NCBI GenBank assembly: GCA_001507915.1
Contig: LGER01000001.1
Span: 17,357-81,356, forward strand
Direction of reading: 5' to 3'
Length of the DNA stretch: 64,000 bases
DNA from: Desulfonauticus sp. 38_4375
Lineage (GTDB): Bacteria > Desulfobacterota > Desulfovibrionia > Desulfovibrionales > Desulfonatronovibrionaceae
The translations under genes and the position numbers were made by a program. The first letter of the stretch is position 1, and each line of letters begins with the position of its first letter. Under the pieces are notes generated by a model that was given only the letters and a program-made list of their open reading frames with translations, made no database searches and was not told the DNA's origin. Shown piece by piece: positions 1-8,165 of the stretch.

Positions 1-36
1 AGCGACAAAAGTGAGGGGATTTTATCCGTCAGATTC

Positions 37-549
37 TTAAAATAAGCCATCTTCTTGATCCTTAATTTTGAGAGCACAACCAGCTACTACCAGATATACT
101 TTTGCACATAGTCTGGCAAGTTTCTGATTGAATTCTCCCAATCCTCTTACTTCCCAGGTTAATTTTCCTGGCAAAAGCCCAAGTCCTACTTCACTGCTGA
201 CCAAAATAACTTCCTGCTTTAAGAAAACTAAACTCTCCCAAAAAGCTTCTAAATATTCTTCTCTTTCTTCTTTAGACAAAGAAAAAAACCAAAAATCAAG
301 ACCCTCAATTAAAATCTTATCCAAAGAAGCAGGTAAAGATTTTAAAGTCCCGGCCAAATTTTTCTCCACTTCAAAGACCTTTATTTCAGGATTACGCTCT
401 AAACGATGGTCTAAAATCTGTTTTTTAAAAGCAAAATCCAGGCCCTTACCTGTAACCACCAAAGCACCTTCGCCCTGAAGATTATTAAAAAGCTTTAAAG
501 CAAAATTACTTTTGCCCGACTTTGCTCCGCCCAAAACCAAACTAAACAA
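37..549 (-). CDS. cobU: adenosylcobinamide kinase / guanylyltransferase CobU
   Basis: CobU phosphorylates adenosylcobinamide and then transfers GMP to it, in the late (nucleotide-loop) part of cobamide synthesis and salvage. The 170-residue product has the family P-loop GGAKSGKS at residues 7-14, a His at 48 in the DHRLER stretch where CobU is guanylylated, and the conserved SSEVGLGLLP segment at 118-127. It is slightly shorter than typical CobU (about 180). The start is TTG at 547-549, chosen because GGAG-type Shine-Dalgarno sequence (aggag) lies about 7 bases upstream and no ATG fits. It overlaps the stop of the upstream CbiR-like gene by 8 bases, so the two are probably translationally coupled and functionally linked in corrinoid salvage. 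Confidence 0.93.
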   Translation of the reverse strand: MFSLVLGGAKSGKSNFALKLFNNLQGEGALVVTGKGLDFAFKKQILDHRLERNPEIKVFEVEKNLAGTLKSLPASLDKILIEGLDFWFFSLSKEEREEYLEAFWESLVFLKQEVILVSSEVGLGLLPGKLTWEVRGLGEFNQKLARLCAKVYLVVAGCALKIKDQEDGLF

Positions 550-1267
550 AACAAACTCCTAAATCCTCTTTTTTGTCCAGAAGCAACTGATAAGAAGACA
601 AAAAATCTTGCCTGTTAAACAGCTCCAGAACCAGAATTTTATTTTCCAGACGAAAAAATACCTCTTGCAGGATTTGCCAACCAGCTGCAGGTAAGTCTTC
701 TAAGGAAGTGTGTTTTCCTGCCTTTTCTTGGCCATAAAAATGCACCACCTTGACCCTAGGCCAAAATCCAGGCAAAGCCAAAATATTGTGCTGCTTGTAA
801 GCAAGTAAGTGGCCTATATCCAGACAGATGGATAAGTCAAACTCTTCTATAACCTGCCAATAATCTTCAAGATTTCTTCCCTGAATATTTTCTAGGCACA
901 AACTCGAAGCCAGGTATCCTGCTTCTAACCAACTTAAAACAAAAACTTTTAAATCCCTGGCCAAAGGAGGCGGATGCAGGACAAAACAACTGGGTTGCAA
1001 AAAATTCACTTTTTGTACCAGCTTTAAAAGTTCCTTACTGGTAGTCTCTGCCTGCTCCCAGTTTAAGTCCAAAGGCAGGTGAACATGATAGGTTAAACCT
1101 ATCTCAACTAAATCTGGAGGTAAATCTTCTTCTGTATAATTTAAGCAGGAATGCAACTCAAAAAGAGCCAGATAAACATCAGAGACAAAGTTTTTTAAAA
1201 ATAGGCAGTTTTCCTTGATAGAAGCAAATAAAACATAGGAAGGAGCACTTAAAATAAATTTTTTCAT
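542..1267 (-). CDS. xylose-isomerase-like TIM barrel protein, CbiR-like (cobamide remodelling candidate)
   Basis: A 241-residue protein of the AP endonuclease 2 / sugar phosphate isomerase superfamily. Candidate metal ligands of that fold are visible in order: HVH at 61-63, H98 in LHPPP, E126 in LENI, D150 and H153 in DIGH, H176 in VHFYG and E215 in LELF. Superfamily members act on sugars, on abasic DNA, or, in the case of CbiR from Akkermansia, on the nucleotide loop of cobamides. The 8-base overlap with cobU favours the corrinoid role; this is inference from context. It follows the PHP-helicase gene by 3 bases; its Shine-Dalgarno sequence is poor, so expression may depend on coupling. Alternatives are a generic sugar isomerase/epimerase or endonuclease IV-like enzyme. 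Confidence 0.75.
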   Translation of the reverse strand: MKKFILSAPSYVLFASIKENCLFLKNFVSDVYLALFELHSCLNYTEEDLPPDLVEIGLTYHVHLPLDLNWEQAETTSKELLKLVQKVNFLQPSCFVLHPPPLARDLKVFVLSWLEAGYLASSLCLENIQGRNLEDYWQVIEEFDLSICLDIGHLLAYKQHNILALPGFWPRVKVVHFYGQEKAGKHTSLEDLPAAGWQILQEVFFRLENKILVLELFNRQDFLSSYQLLLDKKEDLGVCFV

Positions 1268-1270
1268 TTT

Positions 1271-4200
1271 TTAGGAGAAAAGAAGATGTTGTTTTTCTTT
1301 TAAAGAAGTTTTTTTCCTGGGCTCTTTGAGCTCAAACAGGTTAGAGTCTAAGAGGTCTAAAAACCTGGAAGGTGGCAGGTTTAAACGCTTGCCATAAAGT
1401 TTTCTACTTTGAGCAAAGCTTAAAAAAAGATGACTTTTGGCCCTGGTGAGTCCCACATAAAACAGTCTTTTTTCTTCTTCCAAATCAAAGCTACCTTCCT
1501 TTTCTGCCCCTACCAACTTATCCACTCCAATAAAAGGTAACAGTCCATCTTCCAGACAAGGCAAAAATACCACCTCAAACTCCAGTCCTTTGCTGGCATG
1601 CAAGGTCATCACCCGTACCCTCTGGCTCTTTTCCCTTACCAGGTCAAGCTCACTTTCCAGACGAATAAAATTAATCAAACTTAACCAGCCATTTTCCTGC
1701 GCATAGAGTTTTTCTAACTGTTTAAAATAATTACTTTCCCAGAATAAAGGGTCAAAAGGAGGTATGTCCTTTAAAAAGTTTTTAATTCCTCTGGGGCCTG
1801 CTGCCAGTACACTTTCCGGGAATAAAGAAGGCTTTTCCACATTAAATCCCAGGACCTTTTCCACTTCTTTTAAAATAAGCTCTATTCTGGGCTCCTTAAA
1901 AAAAGCTTCCTCTTCTGGTGAGGCTACTGGAATGCCTTTATTTTTCAAAGCCTGGACAAAGGGTTTTACCAAAGCCCTGAAACGTACTAAAATAGCAATA
2001 TCTCCAGGAGAATATTGGGTAGGCTTATTATCTGCTTCAAAATGGGCACTTCCTCCCAGAAGGTCTTTAACTTTATTGGCAATCCAAAAGGCCTCATAAT
2101 TATCAGAAGGTGCTTTTAATAAACAAACCTCTGCCTCAATTCTTTTTCTGGCCTTTAAGTTAGTACCTGTAAAAAGGCCTCCAGCTAAATCCAGAATCTT
2201 TTGGCCAGAACGGTAATTGGAATGTAGGAAAATGACTTCCAGTTCAGGCCAGTATTGCTTTAAATAACTTTCCACCTCTGTAACTGCCCCTCTAAAACCA
2301 TAAATCGCCTGCCTGGGATCACCTATGGCAAAAAAACCCTCTCCTTTTTCTGGAGCAAGTTTTACAATTAAGTCCAATTGTAAAGGCGAAAGGTCCTGTA
2401 CTTCATCCACCAAAAGGTGCGTATAGGGCCTTAAAAAATTACCCACTTCCAATTCATGCAGCCAAAACTCCAAAAGATCTGCATAATCTACTAAATTTAA
2501 GTCTTTTTTTAAATTAAAGTAATTTTCTCCTTCCAGGCTACACTCTTCTCGCCTTTCTCGTTTTAAACAAAACTCTGCCCACTTTTCCTTAAGCTCCTGG
2601 GAACTAAGCCTGGGATTGGCCCGGGCAAAAACCTTTTTGGCTTCTTCCTCTTCCAAAATAAGAGGCTTTTCCTTGTGTACCTTTTGCCAGTACTCATAAG
2701 CCAGGGCGTGCAAGGTGTCTGCCACTGGCAAAACCTTTTCCTGCAAATTCTCCAGTAATCTCTCTCTTATCTCCTGTGCGGCCTTTCTGGTAAAGGTTAA
2801 AATCAAAATGTGTCTGGGATTTATTCCTTCTTCCAGAAGTTTTTTTACCCTGCCCAATAAGGTCTGAGTTTTACCAGTGCCAGGCCCAGCTATGACCAAC
2901 AAAGGCCCTTTAGCTCCAATGGCCCTTTCCTGTTCTTCATTATAGTGAAAACTTTCTTGCTTTTCTTCTGCAATAAGCTCTAGTTCCTTTACTGCGTCTG
3001 TTTTCTTGCTTTCCTGCCCCAGGACAAACAGACTTTTCCCCTGTAAGATTTCCTGTAATTCTTTAGGAGTAAAAAGGGATATTTTCCCATATTCGCCATC
3101 AAATCCAGGTTGACGCAAAACTTCCCTTCTCCTCATCCTGGCAACAGCTTCTCCCAGTAAACTATGTTTTCGTTTTAAATCTTCTAAAGGAACATTTAAA
3201 AGGATATCCAGTTCTGAACCAAATTTTTCTATTAACTCCACATATAAGGTATTAACTTTCTTACTTTTAGGCCCTACACCCAAAAACTCACTCAAGATTT
3301 CTTTTAAGGGAATAAGTGAGGTATAATCTGGATGATGCTTGGGTTTTTGAGGGGTTTTGCGATCAGCTAAAGCCAGGACCCTATGCAGTACGCCAACAGT
3401 AAGTTTCTGACCACAAACCGGACAAATACCTCCCCGGCTAAGAGTCTCCTGAGGAGTCAAAACTACCTTGCACTTTCTATGACCATCTAAATGATACTTG
3501 CCTTCTTCTGGATAAAACTCCAGGGTGCCTAAAAATTTATGACTAAGCCCTTCACCTCTTAGGGCATAATAAACCCCTGTATAACTTACTTCTCCCTGAA
3601 AAATATTGGCTTCTCTGGCTAGGTTCTCTCCAGAATGGGCATCTGAATTGGAAACCAAAAAAAATCTATCCAGCTTACTTAAAAGCCAGTTCATCTCTGG
3701 ATCAGAAGAAAGCCCTGTCTCCAGGGCAAAAATATATTTACTCAAATCTTCAAAACACTCCTCTATGGAGTCAAAACCTGATTTGGAACCAAAAAGAGAA
3801 AACCAGGGCGTCCAGATATGGGCAGGAACCAAAAAGGCCTTGCTATCCAGCTCCAAGACCATATCCAATAAATCTTTGGCATCCAGGCCTAAAATGGGCC
3901 TGCCATCAGAGTGCAAATTGCCAATTTCTGCCAGTTTGCGATTCAATTCCTTAGCTTTGTCCAGGGAAGGCACATAAACCAGGTTATGAATCTTCCTAAC
4001 TTTTCCCCTTTTTTTGTAAATAGAACTAATCTCTGCACTTAAAATAAATCTTACCTTGCCTTTTAATTCTCCAGAAAATCCAGGAATTTCTTTGGTCAGG
4101 CCCTGTTTATTTTTCAGCTCAAACAGTCCTTCTTCTACTTCCACCAGTTCTTCTTCTAATATTTCAAGCCACTTAGGATGAGTAAAATCTCCAGTAGCAA

Positions 4201-4315
4201 CTACATCCAAACCCTTTATTTCTGCCCAGGCAGCCAAATTTCTTGGCAAAAGTTTTTTACTTGTAGCTCTAGAAAAAGGTGAATGAATATGTAAATCTGC
4301 AATAAATCTATCCAT
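1271..4315 (-). CDS. EndoQ-like PHP nuclease domain fused to UvrD/Rep-type DNA helicase
   Basis: A 1014-residue two-part protein. Residues 1 to about 420 resemble the endonuclease Q/TIGR00375 family: DLHIHSPFSRATS at 7-19, TGDFTHP near 41-47, PAH at 164-166, SNSDAH at 222-227, and a Cys-rich element with C282, C298 and C301. EndoQ enzymes nick DNA next to deaminated bases. Residues from about 456 form a superfamily 1A helicase: Walker A AGPGTGKT at 476-483, motif Ia TFTRKAAQEI, motif II LLVDEVQDLS at 634-643, motif III GDPRQAIYGFRG at 665-676, motif IV SNYRSG, motif V TLHASKGLEF and motif VI FYVGLTRAK. All motifs look intact, so both halves may be active. The start overlaps the kinase gene upstream by 8 bases. 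A role in deaminated-base repair is inferred from the domains. Confidence 0.9.
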   Translation of the reverse strand: MDRFIADLHIHSPFSRATSKKLLPRNLAAWAEIKGLDVVATGDFTHPKWLEILEEELVEVEEGLFELKNKQGLTKEIPGFSGELKGKVRFILSAEISSIYKKRGKVRKIHNLVYVPSLDKAKELNRKLAEIGNLHSDGRPILGLDAKDLLDMVLELDSKAFLVPAHIWTPWFSLFGSKSGFDSIEECFEDLSKYIFALETGLSSDPEMNWLLSKLDRFFLVSNSDAHSGENLAREANIFQGEVSYTGVYYALRGEGLSHKFLGTLEFYPEEGKYHLDGHRKCKVVLTPQETLSRGGICPVCGQKLTVGVLHRVLALADRKTPQKPKHHPDYTSLIPLKEILSEFLGVGPKSKKVNTLYVELIEKFGSELDILLNVPLEDLKRKHSLLGEAVARMRRREVLRQPGFDGEYGKISLFTPKELQEILQGKSLFVLGQESKKTDAVKELELIAEEKQESFHYNEEQERAIGAKGPLLVIAGPGTGKTQTLLGRVKKLLEEGINPRHILILTFTRKAAQEIRERLLENLQEKVLPVADTLHALAYEYWQKVHKEKPLILEEEEAKKVFARANPRLSSQELKEKWAEFCLKRERREECSLEGENYFNLKKDLNLVDYADLLEFWLHELEVGNFLRPYTHLLVDEVQDLSPLQLDLIVKLAPEKGEGFFAIGDPRQAIYGFRGAVTEVESYLKQYWPELEVIFLHSNYRSGQKILDLAGGLFTGTNLKARKRIEAEVCLLKAPSDNYEAFWIANKVKDLLGGSAHFEADNKPTQYSPGDIAILVRFRALVKPFVQALKNKGIPVASPEEEAFFKEPRIELILKEVEKVLGFNVEKPSLFPESVLAAGPRGIKNFLKDIPPFDPLFWESNYFKQLEKLYAQENGWLSLINFIRLESELDLVREKSQRVRVMTLHASKGLEFEVVFLPCLEDGLLPFIGVDKLVGAEKEGSFDLEEEKRLFYVGLTRAKSHLFLSFAQSRKLYGKRLNLPPSRFLDLLDSNLFELKEPRKKTSLKEKQHLLFS

Positions 4316-5081
4316 GTTTTACCTTCCCTAAAATTAAACTCACTTTTGTCCCCTTTCCTTCCTCAGATTCAATCTCTAAACTACTTTCATTTAAATGACA
4401 AAGCCTAAGGGCAATGGATAGTCCCAGGCCAGTTCCCTGTTTTTTAGTGCTAAAAAAGGGATCAAAAACTTTTTTTATTTCTTCTTTTTTAATTCCCTTT
4501 CCTTTATCTGCAATGACCAAAGACCATGTCTCCTCTTTTTTTTCCAAACCAATAAAAATTTCTTTTTTTCCTTCTAAAGCAGCTTCCTTGGCATTAAGCA
4601 AAAGATTAAGTAACACCTGTTTTAAATGCTCCCTATTCCAAAACACTTCCAAGGAACTATCCAGATCTAATTGTAACTTAATTTTACCTGGTTCCAGAGG
4701 GGCCAGGATAATAAGTTCTTTGACAAGAGAGGCTATATTTACCCACTCTTTATCTCCTTCCCTGGGTTTGGCAAAAGATAAAAAGTTCTTCACCAGTCTA
4801 TCCAGCCTATCTACTTCTCTTAACACAATGGTAAATAGTTTGGTTTGTAATTCCTTGTCTTCCTCTTCTTGCAAAAGCTGCAAACTGGCCTTTATTCCAG
4901 CCAGAGGATTTTTAATCTCATGAGCTACTCCAGCAGCAAGTTCACCTAAACTGGCCAATTTTTCCATTTGAAAAATCTTTTCTTGTAACTTTTCTAACTC
5001 TGTGGTTTCATGTAAGATAACTAGATAGCTATTTTCAACTTCTAGATATGATATTTTACCTAAAAAAGACCTTTCTCCCAA
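4308..5081 (-). CDS. sensor histidine kinase, C-terminal part (end of PAS, HisKA, HATPase); 3' piece of a frameshifted gene
   Basis: This reading frame holds the end of a PAS domain, then HisKA with the phosphoacceptor H54 in VAHEIKNPL, and a HATPase domain with N163 in LLNAKEA, the G1 box DKGKG at 192-196, DPFFSTK and the G2 box GTGLG at 216-220. All catalytic boxes are present. It lacks membrane segments and its apparent start is an internal TTG with no convincing ribosome site. The missing sensor half is the gene at 5089-5940 in another frame; removing one A from the A8 tract (plus-strand T8 at 5096-5103) joins both into a 543-residue NtrB/PilS-like kinase, with the junction completing the PAS domain. 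Whether it is expressed as one protein depends on slippage or on the extra base being a sequencing error. Confidence 0.85.
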   Translation of the reverse strand: MGERSFLGKISYLEVENSYLVILHETTELEKLQEKIFQMEKLASLGELAAGVAHEIKNPLAGIKASLQLLQEEEDKELQTKLFTIVLREVDRLDRLVKNFLSFAKPREGDKEWVNIASLVKELIILAPLEPGKIKLQLDLDSSLEVFWNREHLKQVLLNLLLNAKEAALEGKKEIFIGLEKKEETWSLVIADKGKGIKKEEIKKVFDPFFSTKKQGTGLGLSIALRLCHLNESSLEIESEEGKGTKVSLILGKVKHG

Positions 5082-5088
5082 TTTAAAA

Positions 5089-5940
5089 TTAAAACTTTTT
5101 TTTGTCTTTTTTATTTGCCTCTATAATATTACTTAGTTCTTTATTATAGTACGAAATACTTCTGCCTAAAGCCAAAGATAGATGTTTTAAACCTAAAAAA
5201 TAAAGAGCTTTCTGATTTAAAGATATGATGATATTTTTTTCTGGCTCTAAAACAAAAACCAGAGACTCCATTAAATCAAAAATGCTCTTTTTTAGAGCTT
5301 CAGACCTACTTAAAGCTATTTCCTGACTAATTAACTCATTAAAAAGGCTTTTTTCTCTGCTTTCAGAAAAATAAACAAGTAAATTTATTAAAAAAAGACT
5401 AAGAAAATTTAAAATAAAATAAAAAAAGAAGTTAGATAGGCTAAAGCTATTTTCTTGCCAGATAAATGGATACTTAAATTGAATAATACCAACAATAAGA
5501 TAAATCAAAACACAAAGGGCACTAAAATAAATACTTGTCCTTAAGCCTAAAATTTTCCCATATAAAAAAATGGTTACCAGGATTAAGAAAAATAAACTGC
5601 TTTTTAATCCACCCGTTAGAAATATGATATAAAAGGCCAGAAAAATATCAGATATAAATTGCAGGTAAACAAAGTAGTAAGCAGATTTAAATTTATTCCA
5701 GGTAAGTAAATAGATTAAATTCAACCCAAATCCGCAGACAAAAAAGATAATGTATAAATATTGATTTTCAATAAAATAATTTATCTGAGGGATTATACCC
5801 AACCAGACAGCCTCTAAAAGCACAAAGATAATTAAGATAAGGGCTAGACGAAAAAGGGAAAAACGAACGGTAAAATCTCTCAAAAATTTTTCTGAGAGAA
5901 CATACTCAAGGTCTTTTTCCACACTCTTCTGGATCACCAT
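5089..5940 (-). CDS. sensor histidine kinase, N-terminal part (multi-pass membrane sensor and start of PAS); 5' piece of a frameshifted gene
   Basis: A 283-residue protein with about six hydrophobic membrane segments between residues 25 and 190, then a linker and the first part of a PAS domain near residues 215-275. It stops abruptly in KKDKKKF after reading through an A8 tract (plus-strand T8 at 5096-5103). The following gene at 4308-5081, one frame away, supplies the rest of the PAS domain and the complete kinase core, so this is the 5' part of a broken NtrB/PilS-like kinase. The ATG at 5938-5940 overlaps the MogA-like gene by 35 bases, an unusually long overlap but without a clearly better start. 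If not joined, the product would be a membrane sensor without output. Confidence 0.8.
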   Translation of the reverse strand: MVIQKSVEKDLEYVLSEKFLRDFTVRFSLFRLALILIIFVLLEAVWLGIIPQINYFIENQYLYIIFFVCGFGLNLIYLLTWNKFKSAYYFVYLQFISDIFLAFYIIFLTGGLKSSLFFLILVTIFLYGKILGLRTSIYFSALCVLIYLIVGIIQFKYPFIWQENSFSLSNFFFYFILNFLSLFLINLLVYFSESREKSLFNELISQEIALSRSEALKKSIFDLMESLVFVLEPEKNIIISLNQKALYFLGLKHLSLALGRSISYYNKELSNIIEANKKDKKKF

Positions 5941-6646
5941 GAAATTTTTTAAGAGTATGAGGTAATGCCGGTAAAATGGCTTCCAAATTTTCTTTTACGG
6001 CCTTTACGCTTCCAGGCAAATTTATAAGTAAACTTTCCCCAGCCAGTCCACATACAGCTCTAGAAATCATAGCATGAGGTGTCTTTTGAAGAGAACTAAT
6101 TAACATCGCCTGTTCAAATCCAGAAAGTCTTTTGTCCACAAATTTAAGACAAATCTCCGGAGTAATATCTCTAGGATATACCCCTGTTCCTCCGGAAGTA
6201 ACAATTACATCTACCTTTAAAAAATAAATAAGATGAGCAAGTAAATAGCTAAGACTTTCCCTAGAATCAGGAAGAACATATCTTCTGGTCCAGGAAAAAT
6301 CCATTTTATTTTGCAGCAAACTAAGCACTAAAGGCCCACTTTCATCTTCTCTTTTGCCTGAATATCCCTTGTCACTCAAGGTGATTACAGCCAGAGAATA
6401 GGCCTCTTTTCTCCAGAAAAAAGACTCCTTTTCTACAAATTCTGTAAACAAAAGATAAAAATTACTGCCCACTAAGAGTTTATCCTGTAAGAAAAATTTA
6501 TTTTTTTCAGCTTGCAAATATCCCCCAGCTTTCAAAAAATCAGGCTCCAAAACACTTCCATCTGCAAGAAAAAAATTTTTTAAAGGCACTAAAAAAGCTT
6601 GTCCCTGAGGAATAACTTGCTCCAAACTTGAGTATTTTATCTCCAT
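5906..6646 (-). CDS. MogA/MoaB-like molybdenum cofactor protein with N-terminal extension
   Basis: The C-terminal part (about residues 83-240 of 246) is a MoCF-binding domain as in MogA/MoaB: AVITLSDKG at 86-94, DESGP at 101-105, VTSGGTGVYPRDITPE at 149-164 and INLPGS further on. Such proteins adenylylate molybdopterin before metal insertion. The first 80 residues are not a domain I recognise; they are too short for a full MOSC domain. Molybdenum or tungsten cofactor is needed by formate dehydrogenases common in sulfate reducers. A moaA gene lies far off in the window at 40387-41379. The gene is 12 bases downstream of the DUF1614 gene and overlaps the split kinase, suggesting a shared transcript. 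Confidence 0.85.
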   Translation of the reverse strand: MEIKYSSLEQVIPQGQAFLVPLKNFFLADGSVLEPDFLKAGGYLQAEKNKFFLQDKLLVGSNFYLLFTEFVEKESFFWRKEAYSLAVITLSDKGYSGKREDESGPLVLSLLQNKMDFSWTRRYVLPDSRESLSYLLAHLIYFLKVDVIVTSGGTGVYPRDITPEICLKFVDKRLSGFEQAMLISSLQKTPHAMISRAVCGLAGESLLINLPGSVKAVKENLEAILPALPHTLKKFHGDPEECGKRP

Positions 6647-6658
6647 AATTCACCTTTT

Positions 6659-7354
6659 TTAAGCTAAAAGTACGGCAATAATTCCACACAAAAATATGCC
6701 ATCAAAAGTGCCTGCTCCACCAATGGAAAGTATTGGACTTACCAGTTTATTCTGCTCAGAAGGATTTAAAAGATGCAAAATATCTGCTCCTACCAATGTA
6801 CCCAGGGTACCGGAGATATAGGCAACTTGAGGGGCAATATCTGCAGGTGCCAAAATCCAGGTAGCCAGGACAGTAATTAAAGGAGGAGCCAAAAAAGGAA
6901 TGCCTATGCCAACTCCTGGAATGGGACGGGCCAGTTTATAGCAGGCCAGGGAGACAATCAAAAAGCAAAGCCCCAGTTCTAAAGAAACCCCAATCTGGGA
7001 AATAAAATAAAAGGACAAAAAAATGGGAATAAGTCCACCACCAACATTTAAGGCGATTATTTGCTTAGAAAAATCAGCTTGATAATATCTGACGTGTCTA
7101 AAAAACTTAGAATAAAAATCTTCTTCCATCTCATAAGGAGCAAAAGAAATCTCCCTGCTGAACAAGGGCAAATTGATACCACTTCCAATTAAGGTGGTTA
7201 TAAGCAATAAAAAGGTTTGCAGTCCTGTTAGCCCCAGTTTATGAAAGGCAATAACAAATAAACCAATCTTAATCAGGCCAAAAAGCAGTAAAACTAAAAG
7301 AAAAAATAAAATAAGAATAAAAATAAAATAGGGAAAATAAAAAATAGGACCCAT
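6659..7354 (-). CDS. DUF1614 family membrane protein
   Basis: A 231-residue integral membrane protein with about six or seven hydrophobic segments. The region GADILHLLNPSE and the glycine-rich end with GGAGTFDGIFL resemble the DUF1614 family, whose function is unknown. A strong Shine-Dalgarno sequence (aggaggag) precedes the ATG at 7352-7354. It lies downstream of the liv operon, separated by a terminator-like hairpin at 7397-7449, so it probably heads the next transcription unit together with the MogA-like gene and the kinase. No substrate can be proposed from sequence. Confidence 0.8.
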   Translation of the reverse strand: MGPIFYFPYFIFILILFFLLVLLLFGLIKIGLFVIAFHKLGLTGLQTFLLLITTLIGSGINLPLFSREISFAPYEMEEDFYSKFFRHVRYYQADFSKQIIALNVGGGLIPIFLSFYFISQIGVSLELGLCFLIVSLACYKLARPIPGVGIGIPFLAPPLITVLATWILAPADIAPQVAYISGTLGTLVGADILHLLNPSEQNKLVSPILSIGGAGTFDGIFLCGIIAVLLA

Positions 7355-7396
7355 TGTCTCCTCCTGCTAAGAGGAAAGGCTACCATCTTTAAAAAG

Positions 7397-7449
7397 AGAG
7401 GTCAAAATCTTCTCCGGGAATTTTAAAGTTAAAAAAGAATTTGACCTCT
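7397..7449 (-). terminator. probable terminator of the liv operon
   Basis: Ten-base perfect arms AGAGGTCAAA (7397-7406) and TTTGACCTCT (7440-7449) with a 33-base loop. On the minus strand the hairpin follows the livF stop and runs into a short T tract (CTCTTTTTAAAG). The long loop makes it less than ideal, so some readthrough into the DUF1614 gene is possible. Confidence 0.6.
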
Positions 7450-7457
7450 AAAAAAAA

Positions 7458-8162
7458 TTATCCACCCAAATAGGCTTTGCGTACTTCAGGGTTACTTAAA
7501 AGATTTTCTGAACTATCTGCCAGAACAATATTGCCCACTTCAATAACATAACCTCTATGGGCCAATTTTAAGGCAGCTCGTGCATTTTGCTCTACCAAAA
7601 GAACTGTTACCCCGCTTTCATTGATTTCTTTGATGGTAGCAAAAATGGATTTAACCAAAATAGGAGCCAGGCCCAAACTGGGTTCATCTAACAGCAAAAT
7701 TTTCGGGTTAGCCATAAGCCCTCTGGCAATGGCTAACATCTGCTGCTCTCCTCCACTTAAAGTGCCTGCCAACTGCTTTCTTCTTTCTTTTAAACGGGGA
7801 AAAAGGGAAAAAATCCACTCCAAATTCTTCTGAATGGTCTTTTCATCCAGTACCGTAAAGGCACCCAAATTTAGATTTTCCTGTACAGTCAGGGTGGAAA
7901 ATACTCTCCGCCCTTCGGGAACCTGAGCAATACCCAGACTCACAATTTCATGAGCCTCTAGCTTGCTTATCTCAACATCTTTAAAATAAATGGTGCCCTT
8001 GGTGGGCTTTAACAATCCACTAATAGTGTTTAAGGTAGTAGATTTTCCTGCTCCATTGGCTCCCAAAAGAGTTACAATTTCACCTTCTTTTACCTCTAGA
8101 TTTATGCCATGTAAGGCTTCCACATTACCATAACTAACGTGTAAATTTTCTATTCTAAGCAT
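7458..8162 (-). CDS. livF: branched-chain amino acid ABC transporter ATPase LivF
   Basis: LivF is one of two ATPases that drive uptake of leucine, isoleucine and valine or related compounds across the inner membrane. The 234-residue protein has Walker A GANGAGKS at 34-41, the signature TLSGGEQQM, Walker B ILLLDEPSLGLAP and the switch His in VLLVEQNA replaced by Q/N as is usual in LivF proteins. It is the last gene of livKHMGF, three bases after livG, and is followed by a terminator-like hairpin. Length and motif order match the family closely. Substrate could also be amides or urea, as for other members of the HAAT family. Confidence 0.95.
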   Translation of the reverse strand: MLRIENLHVSYGNVEALHGINLEVKEGEIVTLLGANGAGKSTTLNTISGLLKPTKGTIYFKDVEISKLEAHEIVSLGIAQVPEGRRVFSTLTVQENLNLGAFTVLDEKTIQKNLEWIFSLFPRLKERRKQLAGTLSGGEQQMLAIARGLMANPKILLLDEPSLGLAPILVKSIFATIKEINESGVTVLLVEQNARAALKLAHRGYVIEVGNIVLADSSENLLSNPEVRKAYLGG

Positions 8163-8165
8163 CTT

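Noticed and set aside
4414..4923. 169-residue open frame opposite the kinase core
   Set aside because: Mirror of the HisKA/HATPase coding region; Ser/Lys-rich low-complexity translation.
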